Source: Paenibacillus_S sp043945595
GTDB lineage: Bacteria > Bacillota > Bacilli > Paenibacillales > NBRC-103111
NCBI RefSeq assembly: GCF_043945595.1
Contig: NZ_JBIFNP010000001.1
Coordinates: forward strand, 4,960,001-5,024,000
Reading direction: 5' to 3'
Length of the DNA: 64,000 nt
The number at the start of each line of letters is the position of its first letter. Position 1 is the stretch's first letter. A model generated the notes under the pieces. The model was not told the DNA's origin. It searched no databases and saw nothing but the letters and a program-made list of their open reading frames with translations. This document shows positions 1-8,458 of the stretch, piece after piece. The position numbers and the translations under genes were made by a program.

Positions 1-78
1 GATTTTGTTGTATTCTTATTATAAGAGTTTCTTAAGCGAAAGTAAACCTCGGCCTTAAACTACTTGTTTCCAAGGAAA

Positions 79-957
79 TTACGCCTTGTGATGTTTAGTA
101 TCCCCATCCCGGTCGGATTGATCCATCTCTGTCCGTCCATTGGATTCACGGCTTGTCCCGTCTTCCAAAGCCTTTAGCTCCGGCTCCGCAGCGTCAGAGA
201 ACTCCTCCGCTTCTTCGCCTTCTTCCTTGGCCCGTGCAGCCTCCGCTTCCTTCTCCGCCAGCTCCTGCTGTTTCATCTGCAGACGCCCGAAAATATGATT
301 GAAATGCCAGAAGGAAATGATGGCGATCAGACTGCCCATGAAAAATGGAATCAGAAACGTGAACTTCGTGAGGCTGATGTAAATCACAATCCCGTTGCAC
401 GCGATCATCGAAATAGAACGGATCGGATGCCCGATAGATATCAATAACGCATTTTTAATAATTTGAAACAGCTTCATATGAAGATGCGACATAATGGAGA
501 AAAAGTGGAAAAACGAAACCGAAACGAGCACTGTAAGCGTCAACACTAGGAAACGCAGAACGCCGAACGAGCTGGTCTGGCTTCCGTAAAATCGAAAGTT
601 CGTGTATAGAATAGCCGCAATCAGCACATAAATCAAACCGCCGAGCACACTTTGCTTAAAGTTTTCCTTGTATCCCCGGAAAAAGGTTTTGAATAACGGT
701 GCGTCTTCTTCGCCCGTCATCCATTTGCGCGCTACCGCAAACATAGCCGCCGTAGACGGAAAAATCGTAAAGGGGGAGACGATGGCAACGATAATCATTG
801 CGGACAGCAGCTGGTCCACCGTTTCGGTCTGCAGCGTCAGTAATCCCAACAAGAAGAAGGGTATCGCACAAATCACCCATAACACATTGATTACGGATAG
901 CCGCATAATCCATTCTGAGATGCGGTAAAAGCCTCCCATAATGCCTCTAAATTCCAA
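79..957 (-). CDS. DUF624 (YesL-like) membrane protein
   Basis: Integral membrane protein of the DUF624/YesL family, 292 residues. The N-terminal motif MGGFYRISEWIMRL followed by several hydrophobic segments is typical of the family. In other Firmicutes it often sits beside sugar transporters, but its molecular role is unknown. The frame is open further upstream (to 978), but the AGGAGG at 967-972 lies inside that extension and is 9 nt before the TTG at 957, which gives the usual N-terminus (MEFRGIMGG). The C-terminal 50 residues form a highly charged Glu/Ala/Arg tail, probably cytoplasmic and disordered. No sugar transporter is adjacent here, so it looks like a stand-alone member. Confidence 0.85.
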   Translation of the reverse strand: MEFRGIMGGFYRISEWIMRLSVINVLWVICAIPFFLLGLLTLQTETVDQLLSAMIIVAIVSPFTIFPSTAAMFAVARKWMTGEEDAPLFKTFFRGYKENFKQSVLGGLIYVLIAAILYTNFRFYGSQTSSFGVLRFLVLTLTVLVSVSFFHFFSIMSHLHMKLFQIIKNALLISIGHPIRSISMIACNGIVIYISLTKFTFLIPFFMGSLIAIISFWHFNHIFGRLQMKQQELAEKEAEAARAKEEGEEAEEFSDAAEPELKALEDGTSRESNGRTEMDQSDRDGDTKHHKA

Positions 958-1065
958 AAAAGACACCCTCCTCGACAAATTACGTAGTTCGTATTGATGC
1001 TTAATGTATATTATAGCCTATTTTGCGGGATCTAGGTAGCTGTCTATGCGTAATTCGCCCTTAGG

Positions 1066-1074
1066 CATATAGTA
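1066..1074 (+). promoter_or_regulatory. possible sporulation sigma -10 element before yjcZ-like gene
   Basis: CATATAGTA fits the CATANNNTA pattern of mother-cell sigma K -10 elements and lies 44 nt before the small YjcZ-type gene. I see no convincing -35 element, so this is a weak call that rests partly on the expected sporulation expression of YjcZ peptides. Confidence 0.3.
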
Positions 1075-1117
1075 TATTAACCACCCGGCCATGACAACTT
1101 CAAAGGAGGTCAGCAAT

Positions 1118-1207
1118 ATGTCCCAAACTGCTCTCTGGACGACAACCGGTACGATTCTGGTTCTATATATTCTTTTGGTCATTATCCTTCAGGCAGGATT
1201 CTTCTAA
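1118..1207 (+). CDS. YjcZ-family small sporulation membrane peptide (29 aa)
   Basis: A 29-residue reading frame with an excellent ribosome site (AAAGGAGGT at 1102-1110, 7 nt before ATG). It encodes a short polar N-terminus, a Thr-rich turn and one hydrophobic helix (TGTILVLYILLVIILQA). This pattern matches the C-terminal helix of YjcZ-type sporulation peptides, which are tiny spore-associated membrane proteins of unknown function. The glycine/tyrosine-rich N-terminus of classical YjcZ is missing, so membership rests on the helix pattern and length. It ends 18 nt before a strong terminator hairpin. Confidence 0.7.
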   Translation: MSQTALWTTTGTILVLYILLVIILQAGFF

Positions 1208-1224
1208 TATTACCGTTAAAAAAG

Positions 1225-1256
1225 AAAAGGTGAAGCCTTGCGGGCTTCACCTTTTT
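1225..1256. terminator. bidirectional rho-independent terminator
   Basis: Perfect stem AAAAGGTGAAGCC / GGCTTCACCTTTT with a short loop and T/A runs on both sides. It serves the convergent YjcZ-type gene and the CshA gene. Confidence 0.9.
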
Positions 1257-1272
1257 GTATTCAAACCAATGC

Positions 1273-2871
1273 TTAGTTCTTAACCATTTCCTCGTTGGAA
1301 CGGGAAGAAGTCGAACGGTTGAATCCACGGTCGCGCGGATAGTCGCGGCCTTCCGAACGTCCGCCGCCGCGGCTGTCACGGGAAGAGTAATCTCTGCTGC
1401 CGCCGCCGTCTCTGCGCGGAGGGCGGGAAGAGGAGCCGTTGCGGTCGCGATCGTACGATCTTCCGCCATCGCGGCGAGCGCCGCTAGCTGTTCCGTATGG
1501 ACCCGATGGTCTGCGGCCGGAGCTGCGCACATCGTTTCTTCTTTTCTTAGCGCGAAGCGGCTCTTCCGGAGTCAATTCAACACTGACTTCTTTTTTGTCG
1601 CCTGTCAGCAGCTTCAAAGCCGATGCCAGCAAATGTACGGAATCGTGCTGCTCCAGCAATTGAATCGCCAAGCCTTTGAATTCGTTATGCTCATCCTTGC
1701 CCAATACTTCAAGAATGCGCTCAGCCGTTACTTTTTGCTTGCCCTCGATGGCTTCCGCCAAGCTAGGGATCGGCTTTCTTGTAATTTTGTGGCGAGTGAT
1801 CTTCTCAATGAAGTACAGGTGGTCGATTTCTCTAGGCGTTACGAATGTGTAAGCCGCTCCTTCTTTCCCTGCACGGCCTGTACGGCCGATACGGTGAACG
1901 TAGCTCTCCGGATCTTGCGGGAGGTCGAAGTTAATAACGTGCGTTACACCGGATACGTCCAAGCCGCGAGCTGCAACGTCCGTCGCTACCAGCACGTCGA
2001 TGCTGCCGTCACGGAACTTGCGCATAACGTTATCGCGCTGATTTTGGGACAAGTCGCCATGCAGGCCTTCCGCAGTGTAGCCGCGTTTTTGCAGACCTTC
2101 AGCCAGCTCGTCAACCCGGCGCTTCGTGCGACCGAAAATGATCGCCAATTCCGGAGATTCCATATCGATCAAGCGGCACAGCGCTTCGAATTTTTGTCTT
2201 TCCTGCAGTTCGATGTAAGATTGGTCGATCAACGGTGCGCTTACTTGCTTAGGAATAACGGATACGTGCTCCGGATTGCGCAAAAATTGATGCGCCAATT
2301 TTTGAATATTGGCAGGCATAGTAGCGGAGAACAGCATGGTTTGACGATCTTCAGGCACCAGACGAAGGATCGATTGAATATCCTCCATAAAGCCCATGTC
2401 CAGCATTTCGTCCGCTTCATCCAAAATAACGGTCTGTACATCGTCCAGCTTGATTGTTTTGCGGTTAATATGGTCAAGCAAGCGTCCAGGCGTACCGATA
2501 ATAATTTGCGGTCTTTTCTTCAGGGCGCGAATCTGCTTCACGATGTCTTGACCGCCGTAGATCGGCAGCGAACGAATGCCCTTAAATCTGCCCAGCTTCT
2601 CGATTTCTTCCGCTACTTGGATCGCCAGCTCCCGTGTCGGGCACATGATCAAAGCCACAATTTTTTCTTCTCTTACATCGATTTTGTTAACCAATGGGAT
2701 CCCGAAAGCCGCAGTTTTCCCCGTTCCGGTTTGGGCTTGCCCAATCAGGTCACGATTCTCCATTGCAATTGGCATTGCTTTTTCTTGAATCGGTGTCGAC
2801 TCTTCAAAGCCCATCTCCGTGATGGCACGAAGTACCTTGGGCTCTAATCCGAACTCGCTGAAATTTTTCAA
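1273..2871 (-). CDS. cshA: DEAD-box ATP-dependent RNA helicase CshA
   Basis: RNA helicase, 532 residues, expected to unwind structured RNA in ribosome assembly and in the RNA degradosome, with a larger role in the cold. Visible motifs in order: Q-motif region (FEESTPIQ), Walker A AQTGTGKT (about residue 46), PTRELA, TPGR, DEAD, SAT and HRIGRTGRAG (about residue 330). After residue 430 comes a low-complexity Arg/Gly/Ser/Asp tail (RRDGG, SRDSRGGG repeats) that should bind RNA nonspecifically. The TTG start at 2871 has AGGAGA about 10 nt upstream. Length and tail fit CshA better than CshB or DeaD. It is transcribed alone, with a long untranslated leader. Confidence 0.92.
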   Translation of the reverse strand: MKNFSEFGLEPKVLRAITEMGFEESTPIQEKAMPIAMENRDLIGQAQTGTGKTAAFGIPLVNKIDVREEKIVALIMCPTRELAIQVAEEIEKLGRFKGIRSLPIYGGQDIVKQIRALKKRPQIIIGTPGRLLDHINRKTIKLDDVQTVILDEADEMLDMGFMEDIQSILRLVPEDRQTMLFSATMPANIQKLAHQFLRNPEHVSVIPKQVSAPLIDQSYIELQERQKFEALCRLIDMESPELAIIFGRTKRRVDELAEGLQKRGYTAEGLHGDLSQNQRDNVMRKFRDGSIDVLVATDVAARGLDVSGVTHVINFDLPQDPESYVHRIGRTGRAGKEGAAYTFVTPREIDHLYFIEKITRHKITRKPIPSLAEAIEGKQKVTAERILEVLGKDEHNEFKGLAIQLLEQHDSVHLLASALKLLTGDKKEVSVELTPEEPLRAKKRRNDVRSSGRRPSGPYGTASGARRDGGRSYDRDRNGSSSRPPRRDGGGSRDYSSRDSRGGGRSEGRDYPRDRGFNRSTSSRSNEEMVKN

Positions 2872-3013
2872 ATGATTTCAATCTCCTTTTATATAGGGTT
2901 CTTATTTGTTTATACCCTTAAGTGCGACTCCTATATCCTTATATTGTATCTCAAAATGCATCCGAAGCATTCGTATTTAAATACGCAAGGCCGTACTTAA
3001 GAATATCTTTAGT

Positions 3014-3022
3014 ATTATACCA
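3014..3022 (-). promoter_or_regulatory. extended -10 promoter of cshA
   Basis: On the minus strand the sequence reads TGGTATAAT, a consensus extended -10. Transcription from here gives a leader of about 135 nt before the TTG start, as seen for cold-induced helicase mRNAs. The -35 is poor. Confidence 0.5.
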
Positions 3023-3151
3023 CAACTCGAATTGATATTCCAGGGGATTCAGAATGAAACCTTCACTTCCGCTTTGGCGTATATAATTGATATAATAATT
3101 AAAGGAATTACCCTGACAAAAAGGGTATTTTATTTAAAGGAGCGTTTGCCC

Positions 3152-3685
3152 ATGTCGATTTGGAAGCGAGTGGGTTCGATCATTAAAAGCCAGAAACAAG
3201 AACCTCCGGCCCAAATATCGAATCCGATGGAAGACACCCAAGTTGGAGATATTATTAACATGGATCTCGAGGAATACGTGGTATCGGGGAAACTCGTATA
3301 TTTTGACCGCGGCTTCCCGCCTCACCGGTTCGTCTATTACTTACAGAACGGTTCACAAATATCGTGTCTCCTCATTGAAAAAGGCCGTACCTACGAATGC
3401 TTCAACTGCACTTTCGTGGAAGGCTCGCTGGACAGTCCGGACGATGTGCCGACTGAGCTGGATGTGAACGGCGAAGTGACCTATAACCTGGAGCAGCAGC
3501 GCAGCGATATGGTACGGGCCGAAGGAAACACCGACTTCCGTGCGAACGACGAAGTTATGATGTGGCGTTACTTCGGTTCGGAAGGACGATACTTCTTCCT
3601 GCAGTGGCAGGACGGCAAGTTCGTCGCAATGGAAGGCACCAAAACGCCTGCCGGACAAATCAAATTTATGAAAGGCAGCCGCTGA
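3152..3685 (+). CDS. DUF4178 domain protein
   Basis: Soluble protein of 177 residues matching the DUF4178 family: the pattern QVGDIINMDLEEYVV ... YYLQNG ... CLLIEKG ... followed by FLQWQDGKFVAMEG is typical. Function unknown. The frame extends 40 codons upstream, but the start used here (ATG 3152, MSIWKRVGS) has AAAGGAG 9 nt upstream and gives the family N-terminus. It is followed 43 nt later by a DUF4247 lipoprotein gene. From general knowledge, DUF4178 and DUF4247 genes recur together in Firmicutes, often with DUF350 and a spermidine-synthase-like gene; those two partners are absent here. Confidence 0.85.
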   Translation: MSIWKRVGSIIKSQKQEPPAQISNPMEDTQVGDIINMDLEEYVVSGKLVYFDRGFPPHRFVYYLQNGSQISCLLIEKGRTYECFNCTFVEGSLDSPDDVPTELDVNGEVTYNLEQQRSDMVRAEGNTDFRANDEVMMWRYFGSEGRYFFLQWQDGKFVAMEGTKTPAGQIKFMKGSR

Positions 3686-3728
3686 GCCAGGAACTGACGG
3701 ATGATCATCCGTATGGAGGTGACCAACA

Positions 3729-4454
3729 ATGACAAAAAGGGCGATGCAGTGGCTATCGGTCCTCCTGGTCTTCACTCTGCTTGTGGGCTGCGGAAATGCA
3801 AGCAATTATATTAAAGATAATTATTCCCTGGTCGATGTTCAGGGGCAAGGCAAATCAACAGCCAAAATTTATTCCGTAGCAGGCAAAGACGTCCCTGCCG
3901 TGGCCAAGGAGCTTGCGGCCAACGAAAAGCCTCAGGAAGTAAGCAAAGAATCCGAAGACCAGATGTTTCTCGTGTATGAGGATAAAATCATTAATGTACA
4001 GAAAGATCCGAATAATGCCGGCAATACGCTAGTCGAGCTGGACTCGGTCGAATACGCCAAGCAAAATTACGATTCTTCCTTCCTGCAGGGCTACATTGCC
4101 GCCTCCCTGCTGCAATCGTTGTTCGGAGGGGGATGGCTCAGCGGCAATCGCGGTACGGGATACGATTATCGGGGCTACACTTCGACGAAGCGGTATGACG
4201 ATTACGGCAAATATCAATCCTCCGCCCCTTCGGGCGGAACGGCGACCAAGCCTTCGACGCCGGCACCGACGACGACGGATCGAAAGGGCAGCTTCGGCAC
4301 CAGCCCTTCGACCTCATCTGGAAGCAAAAGCTCCAGCGGAATCGACCGGAAAAATGACGGGCCCACCCCAACCTACAAAACGCCGTCCAAAAGCTCCGGC
4401 AGCACCTCCAAGCCGAGTACAACGAAGCGTTCGGGGTCATTCAAACGAAAATAA
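3729..4454 (+). CDS. DUF4247 lipoprotein
   Basis: Predicted lipoprotein of 241 residues. Basic N-terminus, hydrophobic core and lipobox LLVGC put the lipidated cysteine at residue 21. The conserved DUF4247 part (about residues 25-130, NYIKDNYSLVDV through YAKQNYDSSFLQGYIAASLLQSLFG) is followed by a Ser/Thr/Pro/Gly/Lys-rich tail of about 110 residues that is probably disordered in the wall. Ribosome site GGAGGT lies 8 nt before ATG. It forms an operon with the DUF4178 gene and ends at a terminator. Function unknown. Confidence 0.85.
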   Translation: MTKRAMQWLSVLLVFTLLVGCGNASNYIKDNYSLVDVQGQGKSTAKIYSVAGKDVPAVAKELAANEKPQEVSKESEDQMFLVYEDKIINVQKDPNNAGNTLVELDSVEYAKQNYDSSFLQGYIAASLLQSLFGGGWLSGNRGTGYDYRGYTSTKRYDDYGKYQSSAPSGGTATKPSTPAPTTTDRKGSFGTSPSTSSGSKSSSGIDRKNDGPTPTYKTPSKSSGSTSKPSTTKRSGSFKRK

Positions 4455-4468
4455 GTTACTTGCGATCA

Positions 4469-4504
4469 AAGCTTCGTCCCGGTCAGCCGGGGCGGAGCTT
4501 TTTT
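4469..4504 (+). terminator. terminator after DUF4178-DUF4247 operon
   Basis: Stem aagcttcgtccc / ggggcggagctt (with G-T pairs) followed by a T run. Confidence 0.85.
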
Positions 4505-4648
4505 CCTTGTTACTTTTTCTGGCATTTCACTTATTGCAGAGCTTTCTTGGGGCTTTTTCCAGGAGCATGTTTGGAATCGATCTTCGTGCATCATAATACA
4601 TAATATGCATCACGATCAGCCTATTCAACAGGAGGCGGTGGTTCCATC

Positions 4649-5473
4649 GTGCTTCGTCAATGGATTTTGCCGGCGTGTACGGTTGTTCTGGGCGCTGCGC
4701 TCGTAGCGGCCAGCTTCAATCTGTTCCTTATTCCCAGACAAATCCTCAGCGGCGGACTGTCGGGAATTTCCATGATTATCGGGTATTTCACAGGCTGGAA
4801 TATCGCGTTCCTGTATTTGCTCAGCAACCTCCCTGTCATCATCTGGGGACTGCTTCAAATCGGACGGAAATTCATCCTGCTAAGTGTTATATCCGTCATT
4901 TTCACTTCCTGGTTTATGCACCTGATTCCCGAGTCCGCGGCGGCGCAGAACGATATTTTGGCGGCGGTCACGGGAGGCGTCCTGATCGGCGTAGGCACAG
5001 GCATCTCGCTTCGTGCCGGAGGGTCGACGGGAGGCTTTGATATCATCGGCTCCATCGTAACCCAGAAGCGCGACTTTCCGCTCGGCACCTCGCTGTTTAT
5101 TTTGAACGGACTGGTCATTCTCGCCTTGGGCTATTATAAAAATAATTGGGATTTGGCGTTAAACTCCATGCTATCCATTTATATCACCAGCAAGGTGGTC
5201 GATATGATCTATACGAAGCATTTGAAGGTAACGGTCTTTATCGTAACCCGCCACAAGGATTCGCTGGTTCAGCGGCTGATGAAAGTGCACCGCGGCGTGA
5301 CTGTCGTCAATATCGAAGGGGCATATACCAAGCAGCAGCAGCATATGCTTATGACGGTGACGACGCGATATGAGCTTATAGAGCTGCGGAATATGATTCG
5401 CGCGGCGGATCCGCAGGCCTTTGTCAATATTGTGGAAACCATTGGTATTATGGGACGATTCAGGCGCGGCTAG
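4649..5473 (+). CDS. YitT family membrane protein (DUF2179)
   Basis: Membrane protein of 274 residues with five or so hydrophobic segments in the first 190 residues (WILPACTVVLGAALVA, GLSGISMIIGY, AVTGGVLIGVGTGISLRAGGSTGG) and a C-terminal soluble DUF2179 domain (about 195-270, HRGVTVVNIEGAYTKQQQHML). This is the YitT/YvjA architecture common in Bacillales, where several paralogues usually exist; proposed roles are transport or sporulation but no substrate is known. The GTG start has AGGAGG about 13 nt upstream, slightly long spacing. It has its own upstream terminator and so is probably monocistronic. Confidence 0.88.
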   Translation: MLRQWILPACTVVLGAALVAASFNLFLIPRQILSGGLSGISMIIGYFTGWNIAFLYLLSNLPVIIWGLLQIGRKFILLSVISVIFTSWFMHLIPESAAAQNDILAAVTGGVLIGVGTGISLRAGGSTGGFDIIGSIVTQKRDFPLGTSLFILNGLVILALGYYKNNWDLALNSMLSIYITSKVVDMIYTKHLKVTVFIVTRHKDSLVQRLMKVHRGVTVVNIEGAYTKQQQHMLMTVTTRYELIELRNMIRAADPQAFVNIVETIGIMGRFRRG

Positions 5474-5517
5474 CCCGTAACAATGAGCAATTAATCCATT
5501 CATTTCTTTTCTGCGTA

Positions 5518-5526
5518 TGGTATAAT
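5518..5526 (+). promoter_or_regulatory. extended -10 promoter
   Basis: TGGTATAAT, consensus extended -10, about 100 nt before the small gene at 5628. Confidence 0.55.
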
Positions 5527-5627
5527 GAAAGGTGTAATTTCATTCAACGCCTCAATGCTTTACCTGTACGATTCACGAAAGTCTAGCCTGATCTTCTCCA
5601 ACAGATGATAAGAAAGGGTGAATGCTT

Positions 5628-5816
5628 GTGGAAACAGTAAAGTTATCGACGATTGTAATGAGATTGACTCCCGAGTTGTATCCTTTTCTTAAGCGATCGG
5701 AGCTCGATTTTGAGATTGTACTTCGTAACGGGCTTGAAGCTTTGGAAACCGAAGACGCGATGGAAATTATTCAATACAGCATTTCCGAACATCAAAAGGA
5801 CGCCTTGCTTCATTAA
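5628..5816 (+). CDS. small conserved-looking protein, unknown (62 aa)
   Basis: Short protein, 62 residues from the GTG at 5628 (AGGG 9 nt upstream) or 64 from the ATG at 5622, which is too close to the ribosome site. It reads VETVKLSTIVMRLTPELYPF then acidic helices (EIVLRNGLEALETEDAMEIIQ). No signal peptide or membrane segment. I do not recognise the family. A promoter lies upstream and a terminator overlaps the stop, so the gene is a complete transcription unit. Confidence 0.65.
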   Translation: METVKLSTIVMRLTPELYPFLKRSELDFEIVLRNGLEALETEDAMEIIQYSISEHQKDALLH

Positions 5817-5830
5817 AAGGCGTCTTTATT
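5795..5830 (+). terminator. terminator overlapping the stop of the 62-aa gene
   Basis: AAGGACGCC / GGCGTCTTT stem followed by TTTATTT; the 5' arm lies inside the last codons. Confidence 0.75.
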
Positions 5831-5851
5831 TACACAGAATAGAATTGATAT

Positions 5852-5926
5852 GTTCTCGGGGCCCCGCAAAGTACCTGAGTCTGCTTCGAAGCATAAGCTC
5901 CACTTTGTGGGGTTTTCTTAAGCGGG
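5852..5926 (+). repeat. dispersed intergenic repeat, copy A
   Basis: Contains the blocks CTCGGGGCCCCGC, CGAAGCATAA and CCACTTTGTGGGGTT. The same blocks recur in the same order and strand at 19476-19520, with a shorter middle. The element holds two small GC hairpins. It lies between the 62-aa gene and tatA and does not encode protein. Confidence 0.6.
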
Positions 5927-6023
5927 TCCTTGAATTTGTTAACGATTAGTAACAATTTAACGTTAATTTTTTTCTTAATACATGGTATGATACATATGTT
6001 AACCAAAATCGGAGGTGTATTAC

Positions 6024-6273
6024 ATGGGAGCTCTATCTCCATGGCATATTATACTAATTGCGCTCGTAGCTTTATTACTCTTCGGAACCTAACAAATTAC
6101 CTGAGCTAGGACGCGGTTTTGGTAAAATGTTCCGTGAATTTAAAGATGCAACGACCGGAGGCGGTTCTTCTTCCTCCAACGACGAAGCCGTACCGGCGCC
6201 AAAGAAGGAATTGAATTCTTCCGTTACTGAAGCAGCTTCGCACGATAGCTCGAGCGTAAGCCAGCCTAAATAA
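6024..6273 (+). CDS. tatA: Sec-independent translocase subunit TatA (frame broken by one base)
   Basis: Twin-arginine translocase pore-forming subunit; it normally oligomerises in the membrane to pass folded proteins delivered by TatC. GGAGGT lies 7 nt before ATG 6024. The first 21 residues (LSPWHIILIALVALLLFG) are the TatA membrane helix. The frame then reads ACC TAA; dropping one A in GGAACCT at 6085-6088 gives FGPNKLPELGRGFGKMFREFKDAT, the perfect TatA hinge and amphipathic helix, then a Ser/Glu-rich tail to the TAA at 6271, about 82 residues. As written, only a 22-residue peptide is made. No tatC is nearby. A -10-like TATGAT sits at 5986. Probable sequencing error rather than a dead gene. 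Confidence 0.85.
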
Positions 6274-6280
6274 TAAATTG

Positions 6281-6320
6281 AAGCCATCTCACTCAAATCT
6301 GAGTGGAGATGGTTTTTTTT
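6281..6320 (+). terminator. terminator of tatA
   Basis: GCCATCTCACTCA / TGAGTGGAGATGG stem followed by eight T. Confidence 0.9.
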
Positions 6321-6444
6321 ATGGATTCCATGCCATACTCTCCTTACACGGATATTCAACAAAATGCGTCAAAATCCTCTATGAACCCCTCCGCGCTTTG
6401 TTTATAATTAGTCATACATTGGCTTCAAGGAGAGATGCGCAATC

Positions 6445-7632
6445 ATGGAACTTTTACTCGCTTCCCTACTGATGGTTATGGGACAAGTCGGTGCCGATCA
6501 GCCGAATGTCAGCTTCGATCAGCTTGTGCAGGCATCGCACGATGCCAAGAATGCGGCGGTGCAGCCGGCCGGTACGGCCTCCGGAAGCCCCGGAAGCGGA
6601 TCCCAGGCCGCTGTAGACAAGCATGATCCGCAGCAGGACGCTCCCAAAGTCAAGGGAGTATACATGACGGCTCACAGCGCCGGCGGCGCCCGGTTGAACA
6701 CTTTAATGAAATTGATGGATGACACGGAGCTTAACGCGGTAGTTGTCGATGTGAAGGATGATTGGGGGTACATTACCTATCCGACAGGCAATCCTGAGCT
6801 TGAAGCTATGGACACGACGCAAAAAATTATTCCGGACATGCCCAAGCTGATGTCGACGCTGCAGGAGCACCAGGTGTACCCGATCGCCCGTATCGTCGTC
6901 TTCAAGGATACGGTATTGGCGCAAAAGCACCCTGAGCTGTCCTTCATCAATCCGGACGGAACGCTGTGGAATAACGGCAAAGCGACGCCGGACAGCTTCG
7001 TCAATCCGTATAAGAAGGAAGTATGGGACTACAACATCAAGGTAGCCAAGGAAGCCGCGAAAGCCGGGTTCAAGGAAATTCAATTCGACTATGTGCGATT
7101 TCCCGAAGGCTTCGAAAAACGGGCGGACAGCCTTCAATATGACAAGGATGAGCGGACGCGTATCCAGGCGGTAACCGAGTTTGTCCACTATGCTCGGGAG
7201 CAGTTGGAGCCGCTTGGCGTCCGGGTGTCGGTCGATATTTTCGGCTATGCCGCATCCGTTCCCGCCGCGGAAGGCATCGGACAAGATTTCGAGAAAATTT
7301 CGGAGAATGTCCACGTGATCTGTCCCATGATCTATCCCAGCCATTACAGTACAGGCTGGTTCGGCGCCAAGGTTCCGGATGCAGCGCCTTATGTGACGAT
7401 CAACGGAGCCGCGAAGGATACATTGAAGAAGCTTGAACCCATCGGGCAGAGCAAGCCCGTCATTCGCCCGTGGCTGCAGGATTTTACCGCTTCCTGGGTG
7501 CAGGGTTATATCAAATACGGCAAGCATGAGGTCGAGGAGCAGATTCGCGCTCTGAAGGATAACGGCGTCGACGAGTTTTTGCTCTGGAATGCTGTAAACA
7601 CCTACACCCCCGATGTCAATTACGAGCCTTGA
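6445..7632 (+). CDS. putative glycoside hydrolase, DUF4015 family
   Basis: Probable secreted glycosidase of 395 residues. A short hydrophobic N-terminus (MELLLASLLMVMGQVGA) may be a signal peptide or anchor, although it lacks the usual basic residues. A Gly/Ser/Pro/Gln linker follows (about 20-65), then the DUF4015 barrel (about 70-395) with KGVYMTAHSA, NAVVVDVKDDWG, RIVVFKD, FDYVRFPE and FGYAAS, the typical strand ends of this TIM-barrel family. The conserved Asp/Glu in FDYVRFPEG are candidate catalytic groups. Substrate unknown; a cell-wall or exopolysaccharide glycan is plausible. AAGGAGA lies 11 nt before ATG. Confidence 0.85.
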   Translation: MELLLASLLMVMGQVGADQPNVSFDQLVQASHDAKNAAVQPAGTASGSPGSGSQAAVDKHDPQQDAPKVKGVYMTAHSAGGARLNTLMKLMDDTELNAVVVDVKDDWGYITYPTGNPELEAMDTTQKIIPDMPKLMSTLQEHQVYPIARIVVFKDTVLAQKHPELSFINPDGTLWNNGKATPDSFVNPYKKEVWDYNIKVAKEAAKAGFKEIQFDYVRFPEGFEKRADSLQYDKDERTRIQAVTEFVHYAREQLEPLGVRVSVDIFGYAASVPAAEGIGQDFEKISENVHVICPMIYPSHYSTGWFGAKVPDAAPYVTINGAAKDTLKKLEPIGQSKPVIRPWLQDFTASWVQGYIKYGKHEVEEQIRALKDNGVDEFLLWNAVNTYTPDVNYEP

Positions 7633-7674
7633 ACCGGCTTTCCGCTGCTGCTGTTCCCCGCTGTATCCAGCAAG

Positions 7675-7717
7675 CAAAAAAGACCTTTCCCAGTAATAAA
7701 TTGGAAAGGTCTTTTTT
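7675..7717. terminator. bidirectional terminator
   Basis: AAAAAAGACCTTTCC / GGAAAGGTCTTTTTT between the convergent DUF4015 and ung genes. Confidence 0.9.
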
Positions 7718-7742
7718 TGCTGCCATTGATTGTCAATAAATC

Positions 7743-8429
7743 CTAGAGATACGTCGTCCGGTCGGGAAGACGCCAATCGATCTCTTCCTCTCCGTGCCGG
7801 TTCAGGAATTCGTTCGCTTTCGAGTAGGGCTTGCTCCCGAAAAATCCCCTGTGCGCGGATAACGGACTCGGATGAGCGGAGCGCAATATTTCGTGCCGCT
7901 TATTCGTTATCAGCTGGGCTTTCTGCTGCGCATGGCTTCCCCACAGGATGAACACAATCGGTTCCTCCCGGTCATTCAATAGCCGGATCACTTGATCCGT
8001 AAACTGCTCCCACCCCATCCCCTTATGGGAATTGGGCATCCCTTCGCGAACCGTCAGGACGGTGTTCAAGAGGAGCACTCCCTGCTCGGCCCAATGCACC
8101 AGATATCCGTGATTGGGAATATCGATGCCCAGATCGCTGCGAAGCTCCTTGAACATATTTTGCAGGGATGGCGGGGCCGGCACGCCCGGCTTAACGGAAA
8201 AGCTTAAACCGTGCGCCTGCCCTGCCCCATGATAAGGGTCCTGGCCCAGGATGACGATTTTCGTATTGGCATAGGAAGTCAAATGCAGCGCATTAAAAAT
8301 ATCGTGCATATCCGGATAAATAGTATGATGACTGTACTCCTGCTTCAAAAATTGCCGGAGCTCCTTATAATAAGGCTTCTCGAATTCAGCCTCCAGAAGC
8401 CCCGCCCAATCGTTCGATAAAATGGCCAT
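7743..8429 (-). CDS. ung: uracil-DNA glycosylase
   Basis: Family 1 uracil-DNA glycosylase, which removes uracil from DNA to start base-excision repair. Motif A GQDPYHG carries the catalytic Asp; the C-terminal loop HPSPLSAHRGFFG contributes the catalytic His and the minor-groove Leu wedge. About 228 residues, the normal bacterial size. The frame is open to a GTG at 8441, but GGAG (8441-8444) overlaps that codon and is 11 nt before the ATG at 8429 (MAILSNDW), which I prefer. It is transcribed toward the DUF4015 gene and shares its terminator. Confidence 0.95.
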   Translation of the reverse strand: MAILSNDWAGLLEAEFEKPYYKELRQFLKQEYSHHTIYPDMHDIFNALHLTSYANTKIVILGQDPYHGAGQAHGLSFSVKPGVPAPPSLQNMFKELRSDLGIDIPNHGYLVHWAEQGVLLLNTVLTVREGMPNSHKGMGWEQFTDQVIRLLNDREEPIVFILWGSHAQQKAQLITNKRHEILRSAHPSPLSAHRGFFGSKPYSKANEFLNRHGEEEIDWRLPDRTTYL

Positions 8430-8458
8430 AAACCGATTCACTCCAAAGCTTGTATTTC

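Noticed and set aside
1255..2847. 530-codon open frame on the plus strand opposite cshA
   Set aside because: Shadow of the helicase: no ribosome site, no family features, and codon pattern explained by the minus-strand gene.
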